A stretch of 64,000 bases of DNA from the NCBI GenBank assembly GCA_036365515.1, contig CM070876.1, forward strand, positions 39,207,195 through 39,271,194. The letters run 5' to 3'. A program made the translations under genes and the position numbers. The DNA is from Torymus aiolomorphi (Eukaryota; Arthropoda; Insecta; Hymenoptera; Torymidae). Under the pieces are notes generated by a model, which was not told where the DNA came from, ran no database searches, and saw nothing but the letters and a program-made list of their open reading frames with translations. Positions 26,761 through 42,200 of the stretch are shown here, piece after piece (position 1 is the stretch's first letter; each line of letters begins with the position of its first letter).

Positions 26761-27295
26761 ACGGTATACTTTTACCTCTCCCCCACTTCTTCTTTTGCCC
26801 TTAAAATTTAAACATATAGTCTTAAATCTTAGTTAAGTACGAAAACTTCGCAACTCTGAAACAGGAACAAAGTCTTCTAAAATCTTGACAAATTGTATAG
26901 AATAGTTGAATTATAAACAAAAAACAATTTTTATTTACCATTATTTTTTTGTTACTTATCGCTGAAAAAAATGCGGTGTGTCACTGGCCTACTGTTCAAA
27001 GTCTTATTCGCTGGTATAGAGATCGTCAGTATTCAAATAAATGCATACACTTTTCTAAAACTAAGTTATAAAGTAATAAATGCTGTCAAGACTTATAAAT
27101 GCTAAATTTATGGAAAAATTATGATAAGATAAGCTATGTTTTCAAGATTTGGGAAGACTTTTTCTTTTCTTCTAATCCCTTTGAATGGGCTCAAATATAA
27201 TGTCTTCAATTTTACTAAGTTTTAATAAATAAATCATTTTTGTTATCAAATGAAAAAACGGAGATACATAAAATTTATACACACACACACACACG

Positions 27296-27336
<41 letters not shown>

Positions 27337-30237
27337 GCATTCATTTTTAAAATATAACTCTAATTTAACGATTTTTGTGACGTTCTTCAAAATATATCAT
27401 AACTCCTTGTGCAGAGATGTTTCACTTCTTTAATAGATAAAAGATAGGTGAAATATCAAACAAATGTATATTCTACGGTTGCAAACATTATTTTTTAATT
27501 GCGCGTACAACTTTACTCAGCATTCCCCACGTTATAAAGCGTTTGAACGTACGAGTACAATACATAGAGAAAAACGTGCAAACGCTTTATAATCTTCAAA
27601 GGGAATCTTTGACACAAACGAGCGTTTAAATAATTTAAACGCACGCGTCAACCTTAAACGCGCAATTCCATCTCACATAATTATATAGCGCACTTATTTC
27701 ATGGTGCGCACATGCGGCTGCAGAGTACGTCATATCCCCAAGCAAAATAACCAAATCAAAGACATTTTTTTCAAGCCATTCAAAATCCAACCCCTTTGCC
27801 GAGCTCTAAATCCTGGCCTTTAATGCAGCGCTGACTTCCGAGGTTCGCGCGCGCCCTGCGTCAACTCAGCGCCGGTCACGCGCGCGCGCTTCTGTGACGG
27901 ATCCCCTTCTCTTCTACCTCATTTTCGTTAAGCCTAAGACCGTCGTTTACTTTTTACTTCGCTTTTTTCCTTAATAGGACGCGATCCACTTAAAGAGCCC
28001 TGGCAGTGCACGCTATGTCGTGTAGTAATTTTTTTCGTTGAGAACAATAAACGCAAGAGAGAAAAGAACTGTGGAAGAAAAAGGAAAGAACAGAGAAAAG
28101 TAAAGGCATAATCGGACGAATAGAACTAGACGCACAAGATTTCGACGTCGGCGTACGGCCCGTGGCGTTTGCGATAGCCATAACGGAGGCTGCACCAACG
28201 GGCTTAATTTTTTCGTTTCCAAAATTTCTTTCACGTATATACAAAATGTTAAAGGAAATTAAAATTAAAGAATCAATTCATCTTTTCTGACTGAATTTCC
28301 TATAGAACCAGTCGTATAAATTTATACAAGAATAATAATAATAATAACTATACATTTAATGAACAATATGCAATACGCGCAATATCGGCATTAGAGTTGT
28401 AAAAATCATCGACGAGTCATTATTTAAAATGTAAGAGAATCATACAAAATAGTCAATAGAGACTAAATAGTAAAAATAATAATAAAAAAAAAAATGATTT
28501 AAACGCGTAGAGAGCTTTTGTATAAATATCGAGTTTTGCGCGCGTGAATTTGCTCTTGCATATGTATATGTGAGTGTCTGTATGTGTGTATGCGTGTGTG
28601 TAAACACCAGTCATTGAACTTTACAAGTGGAACGAATAATAGAGAGACATTCAGAAAAATCTGGCAGTGTGGGTGTATACATTCGTATGGGTACTATATA
28701 TGCATATGTATAATTATCGTCATGTATAAAAGTAAAAAAATGAGAGAAATAGTAATGCATAGTACTTACGCATGAAGGTCGCTGGAAACAAAATTTGCTG
28801 GCCAGAGACGAAAAGCGCAAAAGAAAAGAGAGCGAAAGATGTAGAGCAATAACGAGGAAATGGCTAGAAGAGAAAGAACGCGTACATACGTATATCTAAG
28901 GAAAACTATATCACATTTTCAAAATGTATTTAATACATTTTATCTCAACGGAACATTAATAAATCTTTGCGTGGCAAATAAGTAAAAGTATTTACTTAAA
29001 TCCAGCGTTTTTCGACGTTTTTTGGCCGCCATTTCGTTTTAAAGTAGACCATTAACGTAGTTCTCTCTCTGCTCTCCTGATCCTCGTCAACCTCTTGGCT
29101 ATACTTAAACTTAAACGCTAGCTTAGTCACCGTATAGAGTATGTATACCGTAACACTACGCGTCACAATCTCATCATCCCTGGCTCGTTTTATACATCGT
29201 AAGATAATAAACCCTTTTTAGCTAGCTCACTACAATCTGCCTGTTTCGATCAGTGGTATATCTCTTATGTTTCATCATCTCTCTTTCTGTCTCTCTCATA
29301 TATGTATATATATATATATTTATTCATATATATTTATTTATATTTTCATGTGTATATATATATTTACTCTTATGTCTTTAAATATTCATATATATAACAT
29401 ATCAATAATAATATCGTAATGAAGATAGTAGGCATAGCCACTCGTGCTCAGATCACAGACTACTTGCTGTTGTACGACGCGACGTACAGACAGTCCGTTG
29501 GACACTATGGCTTTTTAATTTCTCCCTCTTCAAAATGTTTGTCTTATTTAATATATCCATACACTTTTAATCTTTATATTTGTTAATTTTTTCTTAAAAC
29601 CGTAGATATATCCGTTACGTTTGCGCGCGCGCACAAATGAACGACAAATGTGAAACGAAAGTTGTCTACTATATCCTCATCGTTGAGTGCGCATAATTTT
29701 CTTAAACTTACGTTAATGTACGTCTCTCGCTCTCTTTTCCAGATCGACGATTGAGTATCGTATATAAATAAGCGTTTTCGCCGAACGGATCCACCGATTC
29801 GGCAGCACAAATTTAATTTGTTTGTATCACTCCTCTTCGCCCTCACACTCTCGTTAATTAATCAAAGACGGAACGCGGCGTTTCGAACTTACCAAAGGCT
29901 ATCAATCGCTCCATGATCTCGGAGCTCATACGCAGCTGCTACTCCTCTTCGTACTCTAAGGTGGCAGCAGACGTATTCTTCTTTGTACATATGTTTTATT
30001 TTTGTTTGTTTGTATGTATATAAGTGCTTTATCTTTCAATCGTTTGAGACAGCGTTTTTTTTCTTTTTGTTTTTGTATGAATAATTGGCGAAGTGTCGAG
30101 TCGTCTCGTAAACGCGGCCGCGAGAGTGCAACGTGTTCGTGGAGCTGTGTGACTTGATAAACGTATGGAGGCACTAATTAGAGTTCCTGGAGGAGAAGTC
30201 GGATTTTTCGGACGGTGAAGGCCTCGCTGAGATCGTG
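26761..30237 (-). other. Region downstream of the PlexB stop, probable 3'UTR at least in part
   Basis: The sequence right after the PlexB stop stays mixed in composition for about 1-2 kb rather than dropping to intron-like AT-richness, fitting a long 3'UTR. It holds a CA microsatellite (27279-27332), a CpG-rich patch near 27840-27900 and TA-rich tracts near 29300-29400. Several minus-strand AATAAA-like sites occur, and I cannot choose the one used. Confidence 0.4.
27279..27332. repeat. (CA)n microsatellite
   Basis: About 54 bp of CA dinucleotides with one CGAA interruption. Confidence 0.95.
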
Positions 30238-33200
30238 TCAGCAGGCACTCGTCTCCTCGCCTTCGAGCGTGCACGCGACGTTCTCCAGCCTGTGGGCGAG
30301 GTGGAGCTTGCAACAAGCTGGATCCATCTCTAACGCTTCGAGGATCTGAAACAATCACATCAGACGACCAAACTTTATATGTAATAGTATAGGCTAGATT
30401 GCAAGATTCATTCTTTTAACGATAGGATATGTATCATAGTACTTTGAGAAAATGAATTATTTTATTACAACCAGCATTATACTTCACGATACTTTTAACC
30501 ACTTAATGTTGTAAAAATTTGATGTATTACGACATTATTTTTTATAATTACGAAATTTATATCACTCAGGAATTTTTCATTTGTACATTAACTTGGCACA
30601 AGTAATGTTAAACACGTAACTGACGTATTTTTTTTAATCATAAAAAATATATCTGTCTGTATAGTTATGACGTTAAACAATATTTACTTAGCGCTGTGCG
30701 TACAAAACAGAGGATTCAATTTAAAACTTTTTAAAACCTTTTCTTTCGTAATTTTTACCATCGTTACTAAACGATTTTTCAATTTTGTAAAAGAGGGGTT
30801 TTTTGCAAAATCAAATATAAGATAATTAAATGAAGTTGATACGTATTTATAAATGATGGCTGCATCATTTATAAACACGTTAATCTCGTATTAACGAGAA
30901 AAAAAACGTAAAAATCTAATTTTCAGGTTATATCACTACAGTACTTTACCATAAATAGTTTTTAATAGTTCTGTTTAAGAGTCTAATAAAAATTAGATAT
31001 ATCTACTAGAGATCATACACGAAAGAACTCATTAATACAAAAGGGGGTTTTCTAATAATGATAAATATGGGAAGAAATTAAGCCAAAAATAAACTATATT
31101 CTCACAGCTATAAAGATAATAAAAAATGTTTGTAAGCCCAGGTCATAGAATGAATTTTTGAGAAAAAAATTCTTGAAAATGTTCGCTTTTACACGCGTTC
31201 TTGTGAGAACCATTTGTATTTGAACAGTAACATAACGATTCCTCTGCCTAATAGTGGGAAATCAACATTGAAAAGAAGAGATAAAAGTAAAAATTAAATA
31301 CTATAGGACGATTCAAAGAAAAATGTGTACTATCGAACGCTACAAAAAGTTATGGAATAACGTATCGTTATTTAAAAATTATCGTATGCATAAAGAAATA
31401 ATGATTTATTTCAGCTTTTTATATTTCAACTTGTTAAAAGCGTCAGAAACGATCATTTATTATCCGGTGCCCCTTAGACTCTCACAAAATTTTGTCGTAC
31501 ATTGAACTACCTTAAATTTTTTGCGCGTCAGTTCTATATCTACTTATTTGTATACAAAATTATCATTGATAGTCGAATTTATGCATTTGCATACATCAAG
31601 AATAAAACTATTGCAAAAAATATTTGTTATTAAAAATATTTTTATTGTATTATTTTACTAGCGATTTATCAAAAATTTTTATGAAATTCAATTTATCATG
31701 TATACATATGTCAGATATGAAAGAGTGATGTTTGAAATGAAAAAAAAAGAATTTGAATGGAAAGCTTTAGTTTCAATTGACAAAATTGAAGGTATTCTTA
31801 CCTCTCCGTAGTATTTACTGACGTAGATATAGAGCTCTTTAAGAGCAGCAATGACATCAAATTCGTTGGCGTGTGCCGCACTTAGCTGCTGCATGGCACT
31901 CGACATTTCCTGATCCGTGATCTGTGGCAATCTCTGTACCTCGGCATAAAACCTGCCCACTTTTTCCCTATAATGAGGAATGTCCTTGGCAAATAGCAGC
32001 TTATTGGAGGGAGAGTCCTTGCCGAGCCGATGCTCGCTCGTCGAGCATGCATCCATGAACGTCTGAGCAATCACGGACAAGCTCGAGTCCACTGTTGACG
32101 TCTTGTTAATGTCGAACATGAAGTCCGGATTCTTGATGAAGTTCACCCAGAAACGTAGCGGCAGACTGTTAGATTTCCAGGCGTGTGGCACCTCAGGGTC
32201 AATAATGGTGTGCTTAGCGGCGGCATCGTCGAGGAGATCAAAGAGCCACTTGACAGCGCTTGGGAGCGCCTCGTTTGCTGTGAGTATCGTATTGAGGAAG
32301 TCATCGACGAATTTCTGGACGGTACCCTTGGTCGAGAGCAGTCTCGTGAGGAAGATCTCGGGAATGGCCTTGTGGGTGCGCTCGGGGTGTAGGCCTGGTG
32401 GTAACTTGCTGCTGGCAAATCCCATACCCGCTGCGTATTGACTCTCCTCTACTGGCCTTACCTGCAAACAAACAAATATTTACAATTTTTAAAAATTCAA
32501 AAATAATGTGAACAATTGTAAAAAAAAAGGCAGTATGAACACTACCCTGGCGGAAAATAGTTCTGCTTTTCTTTGTTTTTTTCTATTTTTTATAATTTTT
32601 TTTTTTGTTTTAAGTTTATAAACTTAATTTTTATTGAATTTAAAGAACCTAAAGATCATTTTCAGTTGCTTTGAATAAAGTTTTAATTACGAAATAAATA
32701 AACTTCTCATGACGTACCAAGTGGTAGAGCCGATGTGTGCCACCAGTTTCTACGTCTCCGTTCGCAATGATCACTGGCGGCGAGTGCTGACTGTCGAAAT
32801 AGATTCCTGTTCCCGTCGTATACATCGTCGACGATCTCATGATACCGTGGTTCGGCGTCACCGGCAGATGCAGTGTCGGGCAGTGATTCATCGCGTGTCT
32901 CGAATGATAATGCTGCTGCTGGTTCGAGTTTTGGATATGATGCTGGGATGATTTTGTACACGTGTGGCAGGGCTGCTTGCATGAGAGCGCGAAAGAGTCA
33001 TTCTGCCGAGGTATGAGCGACATGACCGCCGATTCCTTGACTCCGTAGTGCGCGAGAGTATTGATTTTCTTCCAGTCGCCGCAGCACTTGGTTGTCAGAT
33101 CCTCGTCCTGCAGGGTGAGGTGTCCGCCGCGACCGTGCCTCCACTCGAGATCAACCTCGTGCACGGATGGCCTCAAAGAGAAGGGAGTATTTTTGTAGAG

Positions 33201-36200
33201 GGCGTCGAGAATCTTTGATTTGACCTGGCTTATCGTATCGCAGTCGAGGACCTTGCACTGAATTTTCTCGTCGAGATCGTCCTGGACGATGTGCAGCGAC
33301 ACCAGTGTGTGCTCGATTTGCTCGCGCAGCAGTCGCTCCTCCGACAGCGAGTATCTAGCGTCGTTAGTGACGACGTCGACGGGACCCTTCTCGATCTGGT
33401 GCTTGATGGCCTTGAAGAGGAGGAAAAGTGACGAGCCTGCGTAGTCCTTTAGGTAGTTATACATACATAGGGCCATCCAGTTGGTCAGCATTTTTTCGAC
33501 GACGGACTCCGTTCGCCGGAGCATCAGCTGGGGATGCTTGTTGTTGACCGATTTATCGATGAGCCTCAGAAGGAGCTTTGACAGAATGTCCGTGGCGTAC
33601 TCCATCTTTCCCATGAGCACAATCATGAGCAACGAGGCGACATTAACCTTGTCGCGGATATTGAAGTCTTTTTGAGATTCGAGCGTTTCAATGAAAGTTA
33701 GAACGAAGTACTTATTATTGATTAACTGTTCGAATTGCAGCATCGCTGCGTCGTAGTTTGTGCGGGTGATGTTGTTGCGAGTGCGAGGGTCGTTGAGGAT
33801 GGGATGATCGATCACGCCTGGGAAGAAAACCTGCAAATAAAGCACAAAAGACATTTTCATTTTTAACTGAAATTCAATAAACTAAACATTTTTAGTTTAA
33901 CTAAACAATTTGCAGTTTGTTAAAAAAATTGAAATTTTTTTGTTCTTTCCGTCTTTCCATTTCTCTTGTTAAAATTGTCTTTTTTCTTAAATATAGAAAC
34001 TGTAAAAAGGTGCATTTTTATTTTCTCTCGTTTGTGTGGAATAAGAAAATGTGCTATCTATCTATCAACCTAAGCGCCTAGATCCGCGGAGAATAAATTG
34101 CGATTTTATTCAAACGTAATAATTTATGTACGAATGCGAAGTTCACTAAATGTACCTACTGCGAGTTTATAGCGGTACAGTATTCTCGGCGGTGCTCGTT
34201 TCGTTTACTTTTTTGGCATACTAAATCAGAACACTAGAAATGCGTCTGTGTTATTTACATTATTGTCATAAATACATAAAATATACAAATATTATAGATT
34301 ATAATGTGTTAAAATTTTTCATTTTTTTTCTTTTTTATATAGGCAATGTTCCAAGAATTATTGATTATCTCGATAACAATACAAGCTTGTATTGTGAACG
34401 TCTCATTAAAGTTCTTGTCTTGTTGGAAGATTTTTTTTTTCAAAAGTTCTTTGTAAATAAAGAAAGAAAACTGGAGTTGTTATAACAACGATTTCACTAC
34501 GTCCTTTGGAGTAGAGCTATATAATAAAATAAATCTAATTTTCTATATTTTTTATTTATAATCAACTAACCGTTCGCTTTTTTCATCATATAATTAATAT
34601 TTTCACTGTGTAATTAATTTAATAGATTTCGTGAAACTAAAAACCAAAACACATCGAAATTTTTGCAATAGATTCTATTCATTAGAAATTTTAAATTATG
34701 CTACTGTACAATATTCACATGAATTTTTCCTATATTCTAAAATATGTTGAGGTACGCGTTCACTGGAACTTTACAAATTGCAATGCATATTATGCAATAT
34801 ATATGTCAATATTAACAACAAATATACAAAATAATATGAAAAAACACTATTTGTTACTCATAATTTTTATAAGCAAATTTAATTTTTTTTAACTTTAATC
34901 ATTTTCTGCTTATTTGATTGAAGTATTGTACGAGAAAAAAAGTTATTAAATTTCTCTAAATATTCATATGTAGGAAAATAGCTTTAGGCAGAATTTAAAT
35001 CACGATTTCCGTTGTGTGGCGTCACTGTTAAAAAACGCATTTTATCTTGTGAGTTTTATTTTTTTTATTAAAGTGTTCGTTACATATCTTTAGTTAGTTA
35101 GGATTTGCAATTTTAGATATTAAAACGTGTAAGTCTCATACGAATTTTTCAGAAGTTCTCACTTTAAACGATATAAAAGCACTTTGATGATAATTATGCA
35201 AAACAAAATTTAATTTTCGGTTTTATTTTTTCTTAATTCAAAAATTTCGTATAAATGAATGTTATACAAATATTTTATTTAAATATAGAATTTTAATTCC
35301 TTTTAGATAAATGACAGGAGAAAGAGGACGAAAAAAATAATTTTTTACAATTAAAATAAACGAAACTACTTACATAATATTAAAACCATTATTTATATTA
35401 AGGAGTATTAATTTATTACCATATTCTTTACTTATAGTAAAGTATACTATAGAAGTTAAGAAATATATATCAGGGAAATCAATATTTTAACTAAAAAAAG
35501 TTTATAGCGTTTCTGCACTTTAATCCATTCACAAATGTTTCATCTTGGCAATCTTTCTTTTGATTATTTGGCTTCGAAAGAAAAATGATCCTAGTATACT
35601 TATTTTGCAGTTTCTATGAAAAGTACGAAGTTTTCGTGCATATTTTCCAGTAATTGCAAACTTATTTGCAACTTTTTTTCAGTTTCTATGAAAAATATTG
35701 ATTTTTTGTGCATATATTCCAATAATTGCAAATCGTTTAAGTTATTTTATCACCACATAATATATCCGTAATCCGTGGACCTGACGTTGTATTAGCCAGA
35801 TATTATGGTTTTGGAGAAAGATAAATCTAATGTAGCAGCAAAATGGCAAGATCTACTAAAATTGTCACTTACTCTGAAGTTTAGATGATTTTACTTTTTA
35901 TTTTTAGAGAGTATCGTTTTTCTTGTATCTTTTTCATTTTTACTTCATGTTTTTGTTTCTTCTTAATCACCCAACAAATCATTCAATCAAAATTATTTTC
36001 CTGAATTTATAAAGCCATGGAAAACCGCGAGTTTAAATAGATTTTTTCCATAAAACAATGAAAAGTCGTGAGTTTAAGATAGTTCATGCGGGTTAGTAGA
36101 CCTAAAGATATGAAATTTTTTTACAAAAATTCATTTACACATTACAATCTTAAAACTGATATGACAGGAAAAAGGATTCTTAACATAACGGAAAAAATTT

Positions 36201-39200
36201 TTGTTACAAAATTTTCAATGTTGCACAAGTAGATTTTCTTCACTAAAAAAAATTCAATAAGTATTTATAATCTTTTTTGTTTTTCATTCAATTCTAATTT
36301 GCAAAGTCTCATTTTCTTCCTTGTTCAATTTCAGGAGGAGGTACCCATATCAAAATTGGAAAATTTTCAAAACCTGTAAAGTTATATACAATTGTTTATA
36401 AAATTCAGTGACAAATCTACAAACGATAATTAAATAGGTTTTTTCCATAAAACTATGAAAAATCGCGAAATTTAATTTAACAGATTTTGCCGTTTCGCCC
36501 TTCATAATAGATCCACCATGTAGGAATAAAACAAAAAGATGTTTTTTTTTTGTAAACTATTTGGTCCACCGATTATATATTTTAAATATCGATAAAACAT
36601 CGTGTAAAAAACTTAATTTGAATTTTTTTTTAAAGAAATGCACAAATTTATCATTCTTAAATAGTAATTGAAAAACAAATTTTAAAATTCATTTTCAGCT
36701 TTGCAATTAAAACTGAATTGAATACAGCAGCTTTAAAAATCCTTAGAAAGCGTAATTTCCTAAACAAGGATTGAAAATTGAGAAAAGTTTACTTGCTTGT
36801 ACGATTTTGGAACTTTTGCACGTCAATGGGTTGTTAAGTAATATAATTTACAAACTAAGTTTCAAAAAGCTCAATTTAAAATCGATTGGAATAATGATGA
36901 TTGTTTTATTACATGAAACAATTGATCAATTTTAATAAATCGGCACACATAGAAGTGCAATATAAACATTGTAATTTTTTAAAAAGCATGCCACAAAGTA
37001 AATTTGATAAATTTTAATTAACTTTTGGGACTAAGTTTGCACAGCCTATATTTATTATAAGGACATGGTTGATATTTTCAAGATACATTTATAATCAAAC
37101 AATAGCTCTAAATTTTTTAGCATTTAACAGAGGTAGTTAGGCGCCAGAGGAGGGAATTGAATCTTGCTCTGTATAACATCATGGGGCCGGGAGGGGGGCT
37201 TTGACGATTCACCGTAAAGTCGAAGTTTACTACAAATTGCGTGACATCAAAATTGAATATTTCAACTTCATCATTTCATATTTATAGCAATATAATGATT
37301 TTAGAAAAACTTATGTGTTAGATTTCAAATATAATACGTATACATTCATTTGAAAATCAATAATTTTAAATACGTTTGTATACTTATTAGCACTGAACCT
37401 ATTGAGGACTGCACTGACTCATGTAGCAGACATCGCTAAATTCGGATGTTGTACGGTACGTATTATACGTTTTTTATATAAGTAGACAAGTTTTCTACAG
37501 AAAAAGAAGTTGATTTCTTAGCAAAAATGCAGGATCTCAAAAGTTAAAAAAAATATAAAATTTTTTCAGTATTGTATTGTTTGTACATTTAAGATCGTAA
37601 TTAAGTGGTTTCGATATAAATCACTTGAAACTGGGCATATAGCTTGTTAAAAATTTATTCATGAAATTCGATATGGAGAAGAATTAGAAATTACAATTCA
37701 GCAGACAATACTTGAAAAATTTTGAATGGCAGGTATTTTTTATGTTGACGCATCTTTTGGACCGAAAGGGTTAATAAAAATGTGTAAAAAAAGGAAAATG
37801 TTAGATTCAACGTTTCAAGATAAATGTGATACCTATCTAAGTTACAAGGATGATGCACGTTTTATAATTTAGTTGTTTTGTCTATATTGACCGAATGTAT
37901 TTCTAATTTGGTAGGATAAAATGATAGTTGTGATAAAATAAGTACCAGATCTAATTATCTAGCTCTCCTATTAGTACAATAATACTTTGCTATTTGTTGT
38001 GCTTGAAAATTCGTCATATTTACCTTCATGATGTAGTTCTTGTGATCGAGCGTCGGAATACCGGAGGATTCAAGATCAGCCGTAAGATCAGTCATGTCGG
38101 TCTGCAATTCGGCGAAGGCCTGCTTACACTCCATCCTGACATTGCTCTCGAGCGTATCCATCTGTATCTGTATCCTCTTGTACTCCCTCTCGGCCTGCGT
38201 GCTCTTACGACGATAGACGACGAGCACGAGGATGAATATGAACACTAATCCGAAAGTGCCTGCCGCAATGCCCGCGATCGCCTCGGGCGGTATTGGATAG
38301 GATTTAATGACGTCGTAATGCAGATAGCCGATGGGGAACCTCAAGCTCCGTCCAACCCTCACGACGACTAGTGGCAAACCCTGCTCCGTCTTGCGGCCGT
38401 GTTCGTCGGTGCCGGCTGGCTGCTGATCCGGCGGCGTGCAGACCAATTGCGTGAGAGCGAGCGACGTTACGTTGCACGGCTGCGTGCCGACCGTCACGTT
38501 TACGTCGAACTCGTCGCTTGCGTAGTTCAAATTCTCGCCTTCGATCACCAAAGTATCGCCCTTGTACAGCTTTACGTTCTTGGGGAAGGGGAAGAAGTTG
38601 GGATCCTCGACGTAGATCAAACGATTTCGAAGGCTCTGCGCGTGCTTGTCGAGATCGCGCACACTCTCGACATTGTCCATTAGGAAACCGATCTTGAGAG
38701 CTAAACTCGCGTCTTTACGAGCGGCCGAACGTTTCTGTCGAATGCTCACAAGAGCGGCGTGAAAACGCCCCACTACACTAGGACTCGGGCATTCCATTTG
38801 CGTAGGATTCAGCACCGTACACACAGTTTGATTTACAGGTACGTTATCTTTTTCTAGGTAGACCACCATTTCAGGTTTTTGTATAGTATCGAGGTTCGTT
38901 CCGTGCACCGTTATCATGCGACCGCCTGAAGCGAAACTACTTAGCGGTTTAATTTCCATGATCGTTGGATCGTGGGTGTAGTTGTAAGGATTTGCCTCGA
39001 GTGTGCGATTTGCTCCGTCTATGCTAAGCGTCAGTCTTGATATTCTCCGTACACGTCCTGATCTGCTAGTAATGCAAGTTAGCCTCGTACTACTAGCTTG
39101 CGTGGCGTTTACCTGACAAGGCAATTCATCCAAATACGCTGAAATTGTACTACCAATATTGAGGTACTGGCCAGTTATGGCTAGCCTTGTACCTCCGCTC

Positions 39201-42200
39201 TGCGGACCAACCGACGGATACACTCCTGTTAATTTTATGTCTTTGTAATTAAAAAACACGGCACTCCGAGTGTATCCGGCATCGTTGCCCACTATCACAG
39301 GTGCTGCATCTGTAGCTTTGTGTCTACTAGTTCTACAAATAATTCGCACAGATACTTCATAATCGACAAGGCTGCATGAGGCGTTGCCAATGAGTATTTT
39401 TCCCTCTACGTCTTTTTCGCGTAAACCTAGATTACTACCTTCTATGGTTACTAATGTACCACCCTCAATGGGTCCGCTTAGCGGCTTGATCATATCGATG
39501 CGCGGCTTCGGGCACTCGCTGAACGGCGAATTCAGACAGGAATCTCGGTAAACGCATTTATTGTTGCACCAAGTGCATTCAAAGTGCCGATCGCGAGTAA
39601 CGCAGAGTGAACAGTCCGGATGCTCACGATGCGAACCAAGTACTTCACACTTATACAAAATGATAGTTGTACGATCAACATAGTGATTGGTATTCCACAT
39701 AACCATCACTTCAGCCTCATGCTCTCCTGTATTAGCTTCGTATGAATAGACCGTTTTATCGCATACAATTATTCGACTACTGTTGACGCGAGCTTGAACC
39801 CGGAAGTGTGCGCTTTCAATTTTTACAAAGCACTGAAAGCCAGTATGCCCGACTTGAGGGTGTGGTAAGTTTTCTACTTCAAGAGTTATTTCTTTCGGAA
39901 CGTTATTAGGTAGCATCAGAGGTTTTTGTCGAGGAACGAACCGTGGGCAATACTGCACTCCACGAGCTGCAAGGCTCGCTTGCACGTTCTGAAACAATAA
40001 ATAAATTAACGAATCGATACAAATATTTGGTTACACATCAAAACCAGATTTTCATTAAGAATTTATTTAGATGAGCAAACTTACATTTTCTCCAGATATT
40101 ATGCTCCCTTGGCACTCAGTCGAATTGTGCGTGCATTTGTTATCGTAAACACACCAGTTGCAAGCCCATTGCGCTCTCACGCATTCAGAACATATAGTGT
40201 GTCTTGAACAGTCAAAATATGCGAAATTGCGTGATACGAAATCTTTGTTTGTCTCACTCGAACGTACAGACAATGGCACAAGGACGTGATCAGCATCCTT
40301 AGGAATATTTGGCCTCAAATAGATAGGTGGTGTTAGGCAAGATAGACCGTTCATAGTCATAATGGCATCTATTGGCTCGGCGTTGCCGAATACGCATTTG
40401 TACTTAGCACCGGTTGGCAGTTCCGGGAGTGTTCTGATAGTTAATTGTACTGTCGTCATTTGTTTTATGGGAATGCGATCTGGAAGTACTTGCTCAAAAT
40501 CAATGCATTGCTGCCCAGTTCCTAAAGACAACCAGCGAGGACTGCTTCTATTAGCCTTTTGACAGTCGCGACGGATAGTACACCTAAAAAATGTTTATAA
40601 TTAGCAAACAAACAATAATGTTATATGCAAAGCATCTAATTATAATAGTTACAAAATGAAGTTTTATTTCAGGATGACAATTCAAATATAAAAATACTTT
40701 TAGAACTATTTTAATTAAATGCTTTTGTACGAATATTTGTTTAGTTATCATGATTTTTACAAAATCTTACCGTTTTTCTAAAGAGCACCAACCACAATAA
40801 GGATCACCAGCAATAAGACAGCTATTACAGTTTGTGTAGCTGTTACAGTGTTGTACTTTCATTTTTGAAATTCGCGAAGTTGAAAGAACATAAAGGTAAT
40901 CGCCACTCGGAGCAACAGCAGTATCTGGAAGAATTTTTTGATCTTTGTCGACTTCAATTGTTTCGTAAACTGATGCGTCTGTGGCAGAAAGTAAAACTTT
41001 TTTTATAGATCCGTCTTCTGTGCCCAAAAAAGCAACTGTGTGAGATTCTGTATTAGCCAATGTAACCGATGTAACAAAAGTATCAGGAAGGTGTAGGACG
41101 GCTTGACCAACGATGGGAGATACACCAGAAATTTTCAGTCCAACTTCACAGAAGTCTCTGATATTCCCAGTGGTCTAAAATAGAAAAAATAAATTACATA
41201 TATTAAATTTATCCAACTAGCTTTTAAGTTTATATTTGTATTATTCCAATAATCATACATTGTATAAGTTTAGTGTAAAAAGAAATATGAATTTTTTAAT
41301 TTCGTTAAATTAAGTGTTTTTAGGTATTTGAAATTTCGAGCGTTCATAGTGAACGCTTTTTCTTGCCATTCCTAGACTAAACTATTTAGTCTAAGCCATT
41401 TAATATGTCAACAAAAACTAATAATAACGGCAACCCTTCAGTTCTTACCCTTATACCTAGTTGCTCCTAAAACAATTCCGACAAGCTCTAACTAAAATTG
41501 GAAACTCTCAGTCTATATCTCGTTCGTTGTGAATATTCGAAATTTCAAGTACATATGTTTTTAAGATGATACTTTATTTTATTTGTACTATAAATGTACT
41601 TCTAATGGAATAATAAACCCTACCAAGCAACATAGAATAGAATCCGTTTAAAAGATGCTTACACCTGCCTGAGGACATTCCCCGTTCTGAATAGGACCGC
41701 TAATATATCCCATATTTCTATACTTGATACTATTATTAAAACACATGTGGATATTTTCTTCGAATTTTGTTTCTATATCACTGAGACTGTAGACACAGAG
41801 GGCGGACTTGGGCAGAGGCTCATTGGTTATTCCTTTGCTGGGTGTAAAGACTGCGACGAATACGTACGAGCCAACGGGAATTCCCAATTGAGCGGCTATA
41901 TCGCTGCTAGCAGGTGCGATTTTGGCATCTTGCACAAGTTTGTAAGACTCGTTCCTTCCTTCGACGTTACACTGCAGTGTCACCTCCGTATAACTATCGT
42001 AATTTGGGTCCGTGATGCAACTCCTAGCTATCCTCGATATGTAGCCTGATAGAGAGAAATACATGTTTTATATGTATTTTTTCAAATAATTTGCGGTAAT
42101 ATGGTAAAAATGTGTTATAAATGTCTCACCTAATTCTTCCTCTTCGGGCAAGTAGGACTGCTTTTGAACGAGCACAAAGTAGGCGTAGTGGCTGGCATTG

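Noticed and set aside
32103..32441. Plus-strand frame of 112 codons
   Set aside because: It is antisense to PlexB exon 8, whose protein matches the plexin GAP domain.
38399..38683. Plus-strand frame of 94 codons
   Set aside because: It is antisense to PlexB exon 6 and shows no family resemblance.
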